This document shows, piece after piece, positions 17,983 to 27,700 of a stretch of DNA of 64,000 nucleotides. Position numbers and translations under genes: made by a program. The notes beneath the pieces are model-generated. The model worked only from the letters and a program-made list of their open reading frames with translations. It was not told the origin of the DNA and made no database searches. The first letter of the stretch is position 1. Every line of letters starts with the position of its first letter. This stretch comes from an uncultured Flavobacteriales bacterium (GTDB lineage: Bacteria > Bacteroidota > Bacteroidia > Flavobacteriales > BACL11). The stretch is taken from positions 192,457-256,456 of the forward strand of contig CALSUJ010000002.1 in the NCBI GenBank assembly GCA_943789505.1. Direction: 5' to 3'.

Positions 17983-19296
17983 ATGGGAATTTCAAACATT
18001 ATATTTCTAGTTGTTTTTTTAGTAGCGATAACCTTCTTTATCCGAAACCTAAATAGGATTATAGCAAATATAAAACTAGGTAGAGATATTGATAGGTCGG
18101 ACAGGTCAACTGATAGATGGAAGAATATGTTTAGAGTTGCAGTTGGACAATCTAAAATGACAAGAAGACCAGTTGCTGGAATCCTTCATATTATTCTGTA
18201 TTTAGGCTTTGTCATCATCAATATTGAGGTAATTGAAATTATTGTAGATGGTGTTTTTGGATCACATAGATTCCTTTCTGCAATATTACCGTTTGGTTTA
18301 TATAACTTTCTTATTGGTTCATTTGAGATATTAGCAATATTGGTTTTAGTGGCGTGTGTTATCTTTTTAATTAGAAGAAATGTGGTAAGAATAAAGCGTT
18401 TTCGGAGTAAGGAAATGACTTCTTGGCCAAGAACGGATGCAAATCTTATTCTTATTTTTGAAATTCTGTTAATGTCTGCTTTTTTAATTATGAATGCGAC
18501 AGATGCTTTATTATTTACTTCTGGTGCTTCCCATTATGTTACTTCATTTTCTAATCCTATAAGTCAGTATTTCCAGTTTATGTTTATGGGTATGGATACA
18601 GCAACTTTAGTGGCTATTGAAAGATTTACTTGGTGGTTTCATATTATAGGAGTTTTAGGGTTCATGAATTATGTTTTAATTTCTAAACACTTACATATTT
18701 TCTTTGCTTTCCCTAGTACTTATTTTGCAAATTTAAATCCTTTGGGTCAGTTTTCAAATTTACAGTCAGTTACTAATGAGGTAAAATTAATGATGGACCC
18801 AAATGCAGATCCTTATGCTGCTCCAGTTGCTGATGCTGCTCCTCCAGAACAATTTGGAGCTAAGGACGCTACTGATTTGAATTGGGTTCAATTACTGAAT
18901 GCTTATAGCTGTACTGAATGTGGAAGATGTACTGATAGTTGTCCCGCTAATCAAACTGGTAAATTGCTTTCTCCTAGGAAAATATTGATGGATACTCGAG
19001 ATAGGATAACGGAATTAGCGGATAATAAAAGGAAAGGAAAGGAGGATATTAAATCGTTATTAGGAGATTATATTACTGCTGAAGAACTATGGGCATGTAC
19101 AAGTTGTAATGCTTGCACGGATGCTTGTCCTATTGAGTTAGATCCCCTATCTATTATTATGGATATGAGAAGGTATTTAGTTATGGAACAATCAGCAGCA
19201 CCAACTGAGCTTAATATGATGTTTTCAAATGTTGAAAATAATGGAGCACCTTGGCAATTCCCAGCTTCTGACAGATTAAATTGGAAAAATGAATAA
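17983..19296 (+). CDS. Membrane-bound 4Fe-4S dicluster oxidoreductase
   Basis: A 437-residue protein with about five membrane segments in the first 260 residues, including FEILAILVLVACVIFLI and WWFHIIGVLGFMNYVLIS, which resemble the heme-binding gamma-subunit type, followed by two ferredoxin motifs: CTECGRCTDSCP and CTSCNACTDACP. This is the layout of HdrDE/GlpC-like membrane redox proteins that pass electrons between the quinone pool and a soluble partner. The CCG-domain protein two genes downstream completes the usual pair. The electron donor and acceptor are unknown. It begins 3 nt after the MCE gene and overlaps the HAD gene by 8 nt, so it belongs to the same operon. Confidence 0.82.
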   Translation: MGISNIIFLVVFLVAITFFIRNLNRIIANIKLGRDIDRSDRSTDRWKNMFRVAVGQSKMTRRPVAGILHIILYLGFVIINIEVIEIIVDGVFGSHRFLSAILPFGLYNFLIGSFEILAILVLVACVIFLIRRNVVRIKRFRSKEMTSWPRTDANLILIFEILLMSAFLIMNATDALLFTSGASHYVTSFSNPISQYFQFMFMGMDTATLVAIERFTWWFHIIGVLGFMNYVLISKHLHIFFAFPSTYFANLNPLGQFSNLQSVTNEVKLMMDPNADPYAAPVADAAPPEQFGAKDATDLNWVQLLNAYSCTECGRCTDSCPANQTGKLLSPRKILMDTRDRITELADNKRKGKEDIKSLLGDYITAEELWACTSCNACTDACPIELDPLSIIMDMRRYLVMEQSAAPTELNMMFSNVENNGAPWQFPASDRLNWKNE

Positions 19297-19705
19297 ATTA
19301 GTAGAGAAAAAAATAGATGGAGAGTTAATCTCTCCTGTATTGCCTGATGAAATTAAGAATTATCTGATTGATATTGATGGTACTATATGTGATGATATTC
19401 CAAATGAAGAGCCAGAAAGAATGGCTACTGCAAAATTATATCCTGATGCTTTAGAAACGCTAAATAAGTGGTATAAGCAAGGGCATTATGTTACTTTTTT
19501 CACTTCAAGAGTGGAGGAACATAGAGCCGTTACTGAAGTTTGGCTAAAAGAAAATGGATTTAAATATCATGGTCTTTTAATGGGAAAACCTAGAGGAGGT
19601 AATTATCATTGGGTAGATAATCATATTGTAAGAGCAACTAGATTTGATGGTAAGTTTACTGATTTAGTTGAGAAAGAGGCGTCTATTCAAGTTTTTAAAT
19701 CATAA
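19289..19705 (+). CDS. HAD-superfamily phosphatase-like protein
   Basis: A 138-residue small HAD protein without a large cap domain. Motif I is LIDIDGTICDD, motif II is FFTSR, and the late acidic motif is WVDNHIVRATRF. Length suits the short polynucleotide/sugar phosphatase-type HADs. It lies between the two halves of an Fe-S redox pair, overlapping the first by 8 nt and 4 nt from the second. That position recurs in Bacteroidota operons as far as I recall, but no substrate is known to me. Confidence 0.75.
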   Translation: MNKLVEKKIDGELISPVLPDEIKNYLIDIDGTICDDIPNEEPERMATAKLYPDALETLNKWYKQGHYVTFFTSRVEEHRAVTEVWLKENGFKYHGLLMGKPRGGNYHWVDNHIVRATRFDGKFTDLVEKEASIQVFKS

Positions 19706-19709
19706 TTTT

Positions 19710-20486
19710 ATGAGTGAATTACAAGTAAAAACAATGGCTGAGTTTATGGCTGAGGGAAAAGAAGCTGATATTCTTTTTTGGGTAGGTTCTGCTGGTAGTT
19801 TTGATGATAGAGCAAAAAAGATTACTCGTGCTTTTGTTCGAATTATGAATAAGGCAAACGTTAATTTCGGTGTTTTAGGTACTGAAGAATCATCAAGTGG
19901 AGATGCAGCAAAGCGTTCAGGAAATGAGTTTTTGTTCCAGATGCAAGCCATGGTGAATATTGAGGTGATGAACGGATATAATGTAAAAAGAATTGTAACT
20001 GCTTGCCCTCATTCTTTCAATACGCTTAAAAACGAATATAAAGGCTTGGGTGGTAATTATAAAGTGCAGCATCACACTGAATTTATTGCCGAACTTTTAG
20101 CTCAAGGTAAGCTAAAAGTAATAGGAAATTTAAAGGGAACTAAGATAACTTATCATGATCCTTGTTATTTGGGTAGAGCTAATAATGTCTATGATATTCC
20201 TAGGGAATTGATAAAATCATTGGGAGTTGATTTAGTTGAAATGAGAAGAAGTAAGCGTAAATCATTCTGTTGTGGGGCTGGAGGTTCGCAAATGTTTAAA
20301 GAACCAGAAAACGGAGCGCAGGACATTAATATTAACCGTACGCAGGAGGCTTTGGCCTTAAAGCCTGACATCATTGCTACTGGCTGTCCGTTTTGTAACA
20401 CTATGATGACTGATGGGGTGAAAACAGTAGATGAAGGAGCTGCACAGGTGAAGGATATTGCTGAACTTATTGCTGAAAACATATAA
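19710..20486 (+). CDS. CCG-domain (Fe-S)-binding protein, HdrB/GlcF-like
   Basis: A 258-residue soluble protein with cysteine-rich CCG-type motifs: ACPHSFNTLKNEY, then HDPCYLGRANNVYD, KSFCCGAGGSQMF and GCPFCNTMM. These bind a non-cubane or 4Fe-4S cluster in heterodisulfide reductase B and in glycolate/lactate oxidase subunits. It most likely works with the membrane Fe-S protein upstream as one redox enzyme split by the HAD gene (inference). The start is the ATG at 19710 (MSELQVKTMAEF); the longer open frame upstream overlaps the HAD gene. Its stop overlaps the next ATG by one base. Confidence 0.85.
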   Translation: MSELQVKTMAEFMAEGKEADILFWVGSAGSFDDRAKKITRAFVRIMNKANVNFGVLGTEESSSGDAAKRSGNEFLFQMQAMVNIEVMNGYNVKRIVTACPHSFNTLKNEYKGLGGNYKVQHHTEFIAELLAQGKLKVIGNLKGTKITYHDPCYLGRANNVYDIPRELIKSLGVDLVEMRRSKRKSFCCGAGGSQMFKEPENGAQDININRTQEALALKPDIIATGCPFCNTMMTDGVKTVDEGAAQVKDIAELIAENI

Positions 20487-20951
20487 TGTTAGCTGATTTC
20501 CATAGCTTACCCGAAGAATCAAGAATTTGGCTCTATGCCTCTGAAAAGGCATTAACTCAAAGCCAACAAGATTATATTTTAAATATTATTTCAGAAGAGC
20601 TGAAAGGTTGGAATGCTCATCAGCAGCCTTTAACTGCTGGTGTTAGCATTTTAGAAAACCATTTTATTGTTGTTGCTTTGGATGAAAATAAAAATGGAGC
20701 AAGTGGTTGTTCTATTGATACCCTACAAAACACAATACAAAAAATTGAGAAAGAACTTAGCATTTCCTTAATGAATCGCCTGAATGTATTTTGTAAAATA
20801 GAAGATGAAATACTGTGTATGCCTTCTTTTAAATTAGGAAGTGTATGCAGATAAGGATACCCTTTTTTACGACCTGACCATACTTAAAAAACGTGATTTG
20901 AACACTTACCTAAAGCCAATTTCTGAGGGCTGGTGTGCTCATTTAGTTTAG
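20486..20951 (+). CDS. Conserved protein of the Fe-S operon, frameshifted near its C terminus
   Basis: The first frame gives 122 residues (MLADFHSLPEESRIWLYAS ... LCMPSFKLGSVCR) and stops at 20854. A second frame continues at once with EVYADKDTLFYDLTILKKRD and ends GWCAHLV at 20951. Removing one G of the GG pair at 20837-20838 joins them as PSFKLEVYADK and gives 154 residues, close to the length of the family I recall from this Bacteroidota operon position, where it is often mislabelled 'ABC transporter ATPase'. No Walker motif is present, so that label is not supported. Function unknown. It is the last gene of the amidase-MCE-Fe-S operon. Confidence 0.7.
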
Positions 20952-21227
20952 CAAAAAATTCATCTAAATTTACAGCTTTACGATTCAATCCTACTTTCTT
21001 TTAAAAACAAATAGCGGAAATCCTATAGCAAGTTATAAAAGCTCAAAAAAGTTAGAATTTTAAATGTAATAGATGAGGAGCTAATAAATGATAAATTAGA
21101 GCAGTTCATTGGTGAGTATACCAAACTGATTGATATTACTAATTAATGCTAAAGGAATCTACTTCTTGGAAATATGAAATGGATGATGGAGTGATTAATA
21201 AGAAGCTGATATCCTGTCAATAAATCA
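20952..21227 (+). pseudogene. Degraded coding sequence, family not recognised
   Basis: No intact gene is present in the 310-nt gap, but coding-like pieces occur in different frames: KTNSGNPIASYKSSKK (about 21005-21055), ILNVIDEELINDKLEQFIGE then YTKLIDITN (21050-21145), and a 25-codon frame from ATG 21146 to TAA 21223 (MLKESTSWKYEMDDGV). At least two frame changes are needed to link them. It is either a decayed gene or a stretch of poor sequence; see the frameshift findings. Function cannot be assigned. Confidence 0.4.
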
Positions 21228-21229
21228 TA

Positions 21230-21258
21230 AAAGAGCAGGTTTTAAAGCCTGCTCTTTT
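21230..21258. terminator. Bidirectional intrinsic terminator
   Basis: AAAGAGCAGG-TTTTAAA-GCCTGCTCTTTTT forms a strong GC-rich stem with A-tract and T-tract on the two sides. It stands between the plus-strand Fe-S operon and the minus-strand helicase gene and can end transcription from both directions. Confidence 0.8.
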
Positions 21259-21260
21259 TA

Positions 21261-22661
21261 TTAAAAAAACTCATTCTTAAAGTTAATCAAATATAACTTT
21301 TTGCTTGCACGGGTTAGTGCAGTATAAAGCCATCTTAGGTAGGATTTATCCAGCATGTCCTCAGTAAAATAACCTAAGTCAATAAATACATTTTCCCATT
21401 GTCCTCCTTGTGATTTGTGGCAAGTAATGGCATAAGCGAATTTTATTTGCAAGGCATTAAAGAATTCATCTTCCTTAATTTTTTTGTTTATTTCTTTTTG
21501 TCCTTTGAAGTCCAAACCAACTTCTTGGTAAAGTTGTTTGTATTGATCGTAGGTTATGGCTGGGCTTTCACTCGTTAAGGTTTCTAGTAATAATATTACC
21601 TCTAATTCTTTTTCATCTGGGTAGTCCACCATTTGTACGCTAGCTTTTGCAAAACGGAAACCATAGCGTTCAATAGTTTCTTTTATTTTGACTACTTCTA
21701 CAATATCACCATTAGCAATGAACCCTGCTTTGCTGCTATCGTCTAACCAATAATAATTATTTCGAACAACCATAAGCATATCACCAGCTGAAATTTCATT
21801 TTCCTGCCATCTTATTTTTGCTCTTATCTGCTGGTTATAAAGGTTTGCTCTTTTGTTGGATCGGCAAAGTACAGTTGTGCTATTCACTCCTTCATTGCTA
21901 TAAGCGGTTTCCAACGCATCTTGTAAATCCTCTCCAGTATTCAAGCGAATAACTTCTGAATTGGTTGCTAATTTAGGATAGGAGTAATCAGCAGTTGCAA
22001 TTCTATTTCTAAGGTCAGTTGCATTTTCTAAGATAAGTGAATCTTTCTTTTGTCTTACAACTTGGGTAAGTTCCTTGCAAATAACTTGTTTGTTGTAATT
22101 TAGTTCTAGTTTATCTTCATCTAAGGCAGGACTTATATCCAAATGAACTGGAGGGAGTTGTGCTGTATCGCCAATCAAAATTAGTTTACAATCTTGCCCT
22201 TGATATACATATTCAATCAAATCATTTAAAAGAGAGCGGTTACCAAATCCTTTATCCGAATTTTCAGGAATCATAGAGGCTTCATCAACTATGAAAATAG
22301 TATTACTGTGTGTATTATCTTTAAGGGTGATAAAAGTGTTTCCACTCTTATTAGTTCTTATCCAGTAAATCTTTTTGTGAATTGTACTTGCCGACTTTTT
22401 GGAATATTTCCCTAAAACTTTAGCGGCTCTTCCTGTTGGTGCCATGAGTACTGAACGCTTCCCAAGTACAGGTAATGATTTTACCAAAGTAGCAACCAAA
22501 GTAGTTTTTCCTGTTCCTGCATATCCTTTTAACATAAAGATGCTCTTATTGCAAATAGTACTTACAAAATCAGCAATTTCTGTTATTAGTGTTTCCTGTT
22601 CTGAAGTAGGAGTGAAAGGAAAATGGATTCTTAATTTTTCCTGTAATTTATTACTGTTCAT
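21261..22661 (-). CDS. RecD-like superfamily 1 DNA helicase
   Basis: A 466-residue SF1B-type helicase, shorter than RecD2. Motif I (Walker A) is GYAGTGKTTL, motif II is FIVDEASM, motif III is LILIGDTAQLPPV, and the C-terminal motifs are YAITCHKSQGGQWE (V/Va) and LYTALTRASKKLYLI (VI). It probably unwinds DNA in 5'-3' direction for repair or recombination, like other RecD-family helicases, but lacks the RecBCD-interacting and long N-terminal domains. Its ATG shares one base with the murB stop codon, and it is the last gene of the minus-strand set that starts at 24561. Confidence 0.85.
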   Translation of the reverse strand: MNSNKLQEKLRIHFPFTPTSEQETLITEIADFVSTICNKSIFMLKGYAGTGKTTLVATLVKSLPVLGKRSVLMAPTGRAAKVLGKYSKKSASTIHKKIYWIRTNKSGNTFITLKDNTHSNTIFIVDEASMIPENSDKGFGNRSLLNDLIEYVYQGQDCKLILIGDTAQLPPVHLDISPALDEDKLELNYNKQVICKELTQVVRQKKDSLILENATDLRNRIATADYSYPKLATNSEVIRLNTGEDLQDALETAYSNEGVNSTTVLCRSNKRANLYNQQIRAKIRWQENEISAGDMLMVVRNNYYWLDDSSKAGFIANGDIVEVVKIKETIERYGFRFAKASVQMVDYPDEKELEVILLLETLTSESPAITYDQYKQLYQEVGLDFKGQKEINKKIKEDEFFNALQIKFAYAITCHKSQGGQWENVFIDLGYFTEDMLDKSYLRWLYTALTRASKKLYLINFKNEFF

Positions 22662-23677
22662 TATAAGATACTTACTTCAGGTACTATGCTAATCCCGTAT
22701 TTTATTTTAATTTTTTGCTGAATTTCTTTTGCTAAATTTATGATTTCAGTTCCGCTTGCATTGCCGTAATTAACCAAAACTAATGCTTGATTTTTATGTA
22801 CACCTGCATCTGCTTTTCGGTATCCTTTTAGTCCTGCATTATCAATTAGCCAGCCAGCAGCAATTTTGGTTTGGGAATTTGAAATTGTATAACCTACCAT
22901 ATCAGGGAATTCTTTTTTTAATTCTTCAAATTCACTAGTTTCAATAACAGGGTTTTTAAAAAAACTTCCGCTATTGCCTAACACTTTAGGGTCAGGCAAT
23001 TTCCTACTCCTAATGTTGATGACTGCCTCAGCAATAGTTGAAGGGTTGGCTTCTAACTTTAGGTTTTTTAACTCATCTTCAATTGCACCATATGTAGTTT
23101 TGTTAAGAGGTGCTTTACTTAACTTAAATTCAACTTTTGTAATAATGAATTTCTTTTTTTCTTCCATTTTGAAAATAGAATTTCTGTAGGAAAATTCACA
23201 ATCTTTATTGCTGAAAATTTTAACTTCTTTGTTTTTAATTTCTAAAGTATGTACTTTAGTAATAGTATCTTTTACTTCCATTCCATAAGCACCAATATTT
23301 TGAACAGGGCTAGCGCCAACAGTGCCTGGTATTAGCGCTAAATTTTCTACTCCTGATAGCTCTTGGCTAACACTCCACATTACAAAATCATGCCAAACTA
23401 CTCCGCCACCAACCTCAACTAATATGTCATTTTCATTATCTTCTAAAATACATATACCTTCAATGGTATTGTGAAGAATAAATCCGTCAAAATCTTGTGT
23501 TAAAAGTATGTTAGAACCACTACCAAGAATAAAGAACTGTTCTTTTTGGTGTAAATTAGTTTTTAGAATTTTTTTAAGCTCAAGAACTGAGTCGAATGAG
23601 GAAAAATACTTTGCTTTTACAGCTATACCAAAGGTATTATGATTCTTTAAGGAGTAATTATTAAAAATATTACTCAT
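22661..23677 (-). CDS. murB: UDP-N-acetylenolpyruvoylglucosamine reductase
   Basis: A 338-residue FAD enzyme that reduces UDP-GlcNAc-enolpyruvate to UDP-MurNAc with NADPH, the second committed step of peptidoglycan synthesis. FAD-binding motifs are FILGSGSNILLT and PGTVGASPVQNIGAYGMEV. The catalytic serine region is NSGSFFKNP, and the C-terminal glutamate lies in VPEVSIL. The length and the SYRNSIFK loop fit the type I (E. coli-like) enzyme. It overlaps ftsE by 8 nt and the helicase by one base. Confidence 0.95.
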   Translation of the reverse strand: MSNIFNNYSLKNHNTFGIAVKAKYFSSFDSVLELKKILKTNLHQKEQFFILGSGSNILLTQDFDGFILHNTIEGICILEDNENDILVEVGGGVVWHDFVMWSVSQELSGVENLALIPGTVGASPVQNIGAYGMEVKDTITKVHTLEIKNKEVKIFSNKDCEFSYRNSIFKMEEKKKFIITKVEFKLSKAPLNKTTYGAIEDELKNLKLEANPSTIAEAVINIRSRKLPDPKVLGNSGSFFKNPVIETSEFEELKKEFPDMVGYTISNSQTKIAAGWLIDNAGLKGYRKADAGVHKNQALVLVNYGNASGTEIINLAKEIQQKIKIKYGISIVPEVSIL

Positions 23678-24353
23678 GGGTCATGACAATTTCACTTATT
23701 TTTTTATCAGCGCATTTTAGAGTGCGGGCTTTGTATTTTTTAATTATTGAATAGTCGTGTGTAGCAATCAAAACGGTTGTTCCTTTGGCATTTATTTCTT
23801 TGAATAATTCAATTATTTTCTCTGATTTTTCTGGATCTAAATTACCTGTTGGTTCGTCAGCTAAAATAATTTCAGGATGATTCAAAAGTGCACGAGCAAT
23901 AGCTGCTCTTTGTTGTTCTCCTCCTGATAATGTATAAGGCATTTTATCTTTCACTTGTCTTATATGAACACTTTCTAACACCTCATTTATTCGCTCAGCT
24001 ATTTTTACTTTATCTTTCCATCCTGTAGCTTTTAGTACAAAGGATAAATTTTCAAATACCGTTCTGTCTGATAGCAATTGGAAATCCTGAAAAACAATTC
24101 CTAATTTTCTTCTTAAATTAGGAATTTCTTTAGCTTTAATTTTATTAAGATCAATATCTGTAAGGGTAATGTTTCCTGCACTCACTTTTAGTTCTCCATA
24201 CAATACTTTAAGTAAGGAACTTTTACCGCTTCCTGTTTCACCAACAAAATATATAAAATCTCCTGCAGCAATTTTTAATGTAATATTACTAAAAATCTGT
24301 TGCTCCATTTGGTGTATGTCTACACCTTCCAAATTAATGATTGGGTTATTCAT
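23670..24353 (-). CDS. ftsE: Cell-division ABC transporter ATP-binding protein FtsE
   Basis: A 227-residue ABC ATPase. Walker A is GETGSGKSSLL, the Q-loop is FQDFQLL, the signature is LSGGEQQRAAIARALL, Walker B is IILADEPTGNLDPE, and the H-loop is IATHD. With FtsX, FtsE regulates peptidoglycan amidases at the divisome. No ftsX is in the window. The first ATG consistent with the family is at 24353 (MNNPIINLEGVDI); the longer frame to 24383 begins with TTG. It overlaps the small upstream gene by 8 nt and murB by 8 nt. Confidence 0.88.
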   Translation of the reverse strand: MNNPIINLEGVDIHQMEQQIFSNITLKIAAGDFIYFVGETGSGKSSLLKVLYGELKVSAGNITLTDIDLNKIKAKEIPNLRRKLGIVFQDFQLLSDRTVFENLSFVLKATGWKDKVKIAERINEVLESVHIRQVKDKMPYTLSGGEQQRAAIARALLNHPEIILADEPTGNLDPEKSEKIIELFKEINAKGTTVLIATHDYSIIKKYKARTLKCADKKISEIVMTHE

Positions 24354-24561
24354 TTTTGTTGTAATATTTATGAATTTTACCAAAGGGAATACTTTCCAGT
24401 AAAGTCATTATTCCTTTTGTTTCAGCTTCCAGATTGTTCTTTTTTAAACCAGATTCTTGTTGGCTTAGCCTGAAATAGGCGCATAAGGTCATCTGATCAT
24501 CTCTAATCTGCACAAAGTCAGGGATAGTTTTTGTTCCTTTTATTTTTAAGATATATAACAC
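24346..24561 (-). CDS. Small conserved protein encoded before ftsE
   Basis: A 71-residue protein, MLYILKIKGTKTIPDFVQIR at the N terminus and SIPFGKIHKYYNKNE at the C terminus, with no signal peptide or membrane segment. I recall similar short proteins before ftsE in other Flavobacteria, sometimes mislabelled as an aldolase; it is far too short for that. The frame is supported by its 8-nt overlap with the ftsE start and by ordinary codon use. Function unknown; the position suggests a link with FtsE or with operon control. Confidence 0.6.
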   Translation of the reverse strand: MLYILKIKGTKTIPDFVQIRDDQMTLCAYFRLSQQESGLKKNNLEAETKGIMTLLESIPFGKIHKYYNKNE

Positions 24562-24701
24562 TAAGGCAAATTAAGAAATTAATTCTTCATTAAACGCTTG
24601 TTTAGCTCAATAATTGTTAGCAAAGTCTGTTGAAAACTTCAATTGCCTATTTTATAGCAACAAAACTAATTTATTTACTTTTAAATCTGATAAGAAATTC
24701 T

Positions 24702-27700
24702 ATGCATAAAATTATAAAATCACTGCTGTTAATGCTATTTTTTAGTGTTCAGATTACAGCTCAGCATACCAATTTAGAAAAGGCAAGTGCTCTGTTTTCT
24801 GAGCAAAAATATAGTGCTGCTCAAGCTTTGTTTCAGCAGTCAATTTTTACTGACAGAACTGATGAACAGGCTAATTATTACAATGCAAAATGCGCAAAGG
24901 AGTTGTTTGCCTCAGACGCTATTTTCTTGTACCAACAATTTCTTTCAGCCTTTCCTTATACTTCATTTATTCAACAAGTGAATGAGGATTTGGCTTTGTT
25001 GTACTACAGAGATTTAGATTATCCTAAGGCAATTAAATTTTTTCTTAAATTCAATAATTTAGACCAGAACCCTGATTTAGTTTTTAAATTAGCTTATGCT
25101 AATTTCAGCATTGATTCTCTAGTTGACGCTCAGTATTATTTTTCTAAACTGATTAATACTGATAGTAAATATGCAGCAACTGCTCAGTATTATTCTGCTT
25201 ATATTGCTTACCAAAATGGTTTGTATAAAACGGCTTTAAATGGCTTTAAGCATTTAATTACTGACGAACAATTTGGGTCTATTATTCCTTATTACATTAC
25301 TCAAATTTACTTTTTTCAGCAAAGCTATAAGGAGTTAATTGCATTTGCATCCCCTCTTTTGGAAACGGTTATTCCTTCAAGGAAGGTTGAAGTAAATCGT
25401 TTGTTGGCAGAGGCCTATTATCGTACCGGAAATTTTGAAAATGCTATTATTCACTTTACTGCTTATGTTGAACAAGTTGACCAAGTAAACCCTATTGTTA
25501 ATTTTTTGTTAGGACAATCCTTTTTTAAAGTGGGTGAGTTCGAGAATGCTATTAATTATTTAGAGAAAGTAAATAGTTCTGCTGATAGTATCAGTCAGCA
25601 TGCTACTTATTGTTTGGGAGCTTCTTACTTAAAAGTTCAGCAGTTTAATTATGCTTTACAAGCTTTTAAAAAGTCGGCATCTTATTCTTATGATGAAGTT
25701 ATTCAGGAAGAGGCTTTTTATAATTACGCAAAATTATCGTATCAGTTGGATTTACCTTTTGATAATACCTTACTAGTACTTAAAACTTATTTGGAAAAGT
25801 ATGACAATGCAATTCATATAAAAGAAATTGAAACCTTAATGGTTCAGGTTTTCCAGAGTAGCAGTAAATATGATGAGGCTTTTGATGCTTTATCAGCTAT
25901 CCACTTACCTGATTTGCAACAGCAAAGATCACTTCAACAACTTGCTTTCTTTTTAGGAGTAAAGGAATATAATGCCGCTAACTATAGTAAGGCACTTACT
26001 TATTTTCAATTAGCTACTCAGTATCCTATAGATGATAAAATAGCTTATGTAGCTGTTTTTTGGCTGGCAGATTGTTATTATCAGCTAAATGACTTTGCAA
26101 AGATCAGCTGAAATTTATACTAATCTTCCTATTAATAATACTGTAAATTTAGGATTTTATCACGAGTTAAAACAATATCATTTAGCCTATGCTTATTTTA
26201 AGCTAGGAGAATATAAACGAGCAAATGTTTACTTTAGAAAATATGAAAAGCTAGCAACTGATAGTATGAATTTGAATGATACTTATTTGCGTATTGCAGA
26301 TTGCTTTTTTATGAATCAAGAATATTCGCTTTCTGAAAAATATTATGACAAGGCAATTGCTTATTCTTTGTTTGATGGTGATTATGCTATCTATAAGCGA
26401 TCGGTTGCTTTGGGCTTGGTAGGTAAAAATAATACTAAAGTAAAATTATTAAAACAGTTAACTAATGATTTCTTAACCTCTATTTATTATGATAATGCGC
26501 TATATGATTTAGCACGCTATTATAAAAAGACTTCCAAAAATGATTTGGCTATTACTTATTACGATAAGCTATTGTTGGAAACAAATGATGAACAATTTAC
26601 TGCTGATGCTCATTTGAGTAAAGGAATGATTTATTTTAACAGTAGTAAAGTTGATCAGGCAATCGTATCCTTTTTATTTGTGGTGAATAATTTTCAGCAA
26701 ACTATTTATTTTAAAGAAGCTTTGTCAGGATTGCAGGCTGCTTATGTGAGTTTGGCTAAGGTGGATGAGTATTTGGCAATAGTAAATGGTTTACCTGAAA
26801 TTAGCATCAGTAGGGCAGAGCAAGATTCATTGACGTATAATACGGCTTTTATGAAATTTTCTGAAGGTGATTATTTGGTTGCTCAGAGAACTTTCAATCA
26901 ATATTTAGAAAAATTTGAAAATGGAATATTTAAAATAGATGCTGTCTATTATAATGCTATCTCTTGTGTAAAAGTTGGCGATACGACTAATGCAGTACTT
27001 ATGTATACTGAATTGATTGGAGTTTCTAATGCTGAGTATAAGCAATCGGCTTTAAGTTTTTTAGCCAGAAAGTATTATGCTGAGGATGATTATGCGAATT
27101 CAAATATCTATTACCAGAATTTAGAGAAAGTTGCTGCTAATAATTCTTTAAAAAGAGAAGCTATTATTCGTCTTATGTATGGAAATGAAAGTTTAAATAC
27201 TGAGCTAGCTTATAACTATGCTAAGCAGGTTATTAATTTAGATAAAACTGATGATTGGCTAATGAGTAAAGCTAAAATTATTATTGCTCGACATGAGTTT
27301 TCTGCGAGGTAATTATGCAAAATCAAAAACAACTTTTGAAAAAGTAGTGGAACTTTCGGATTATGATGAAGGGGCTGAAGCAAAATACTATTTGGCATAT
27401 TTAACATATTTGGACGATAGTCTGGCTTTGGCTGAGAAAAATGATATTTGAATTGGCCGAAAGTTATACTAGTGATTATTTTATAGCAAAGGCATTTATT
27501 TTACTGGCTGATATTTATGTGGTGCAGGAAAATGACTTTCAGGCAAAGGCAACTTTAGAAAGTATTATTGAAAATCATGATGGGGAAGAACTAGTAAATT
27601 TGGCTAGGAAAAATTGGGAGTTAATATTAGAGAGAGAAGCTTTGAAAAATGCAATAAAAGAACTGCCTCAAAGTTATATTGAAATATCTGAAGAAGAAAT

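Noticed and set aside
20486..20854. 'ABC transporter ATPase' label for the last Fe-S operon gene
   Set aside because: No Walker A, Walker B or signature motif is present in either frame.
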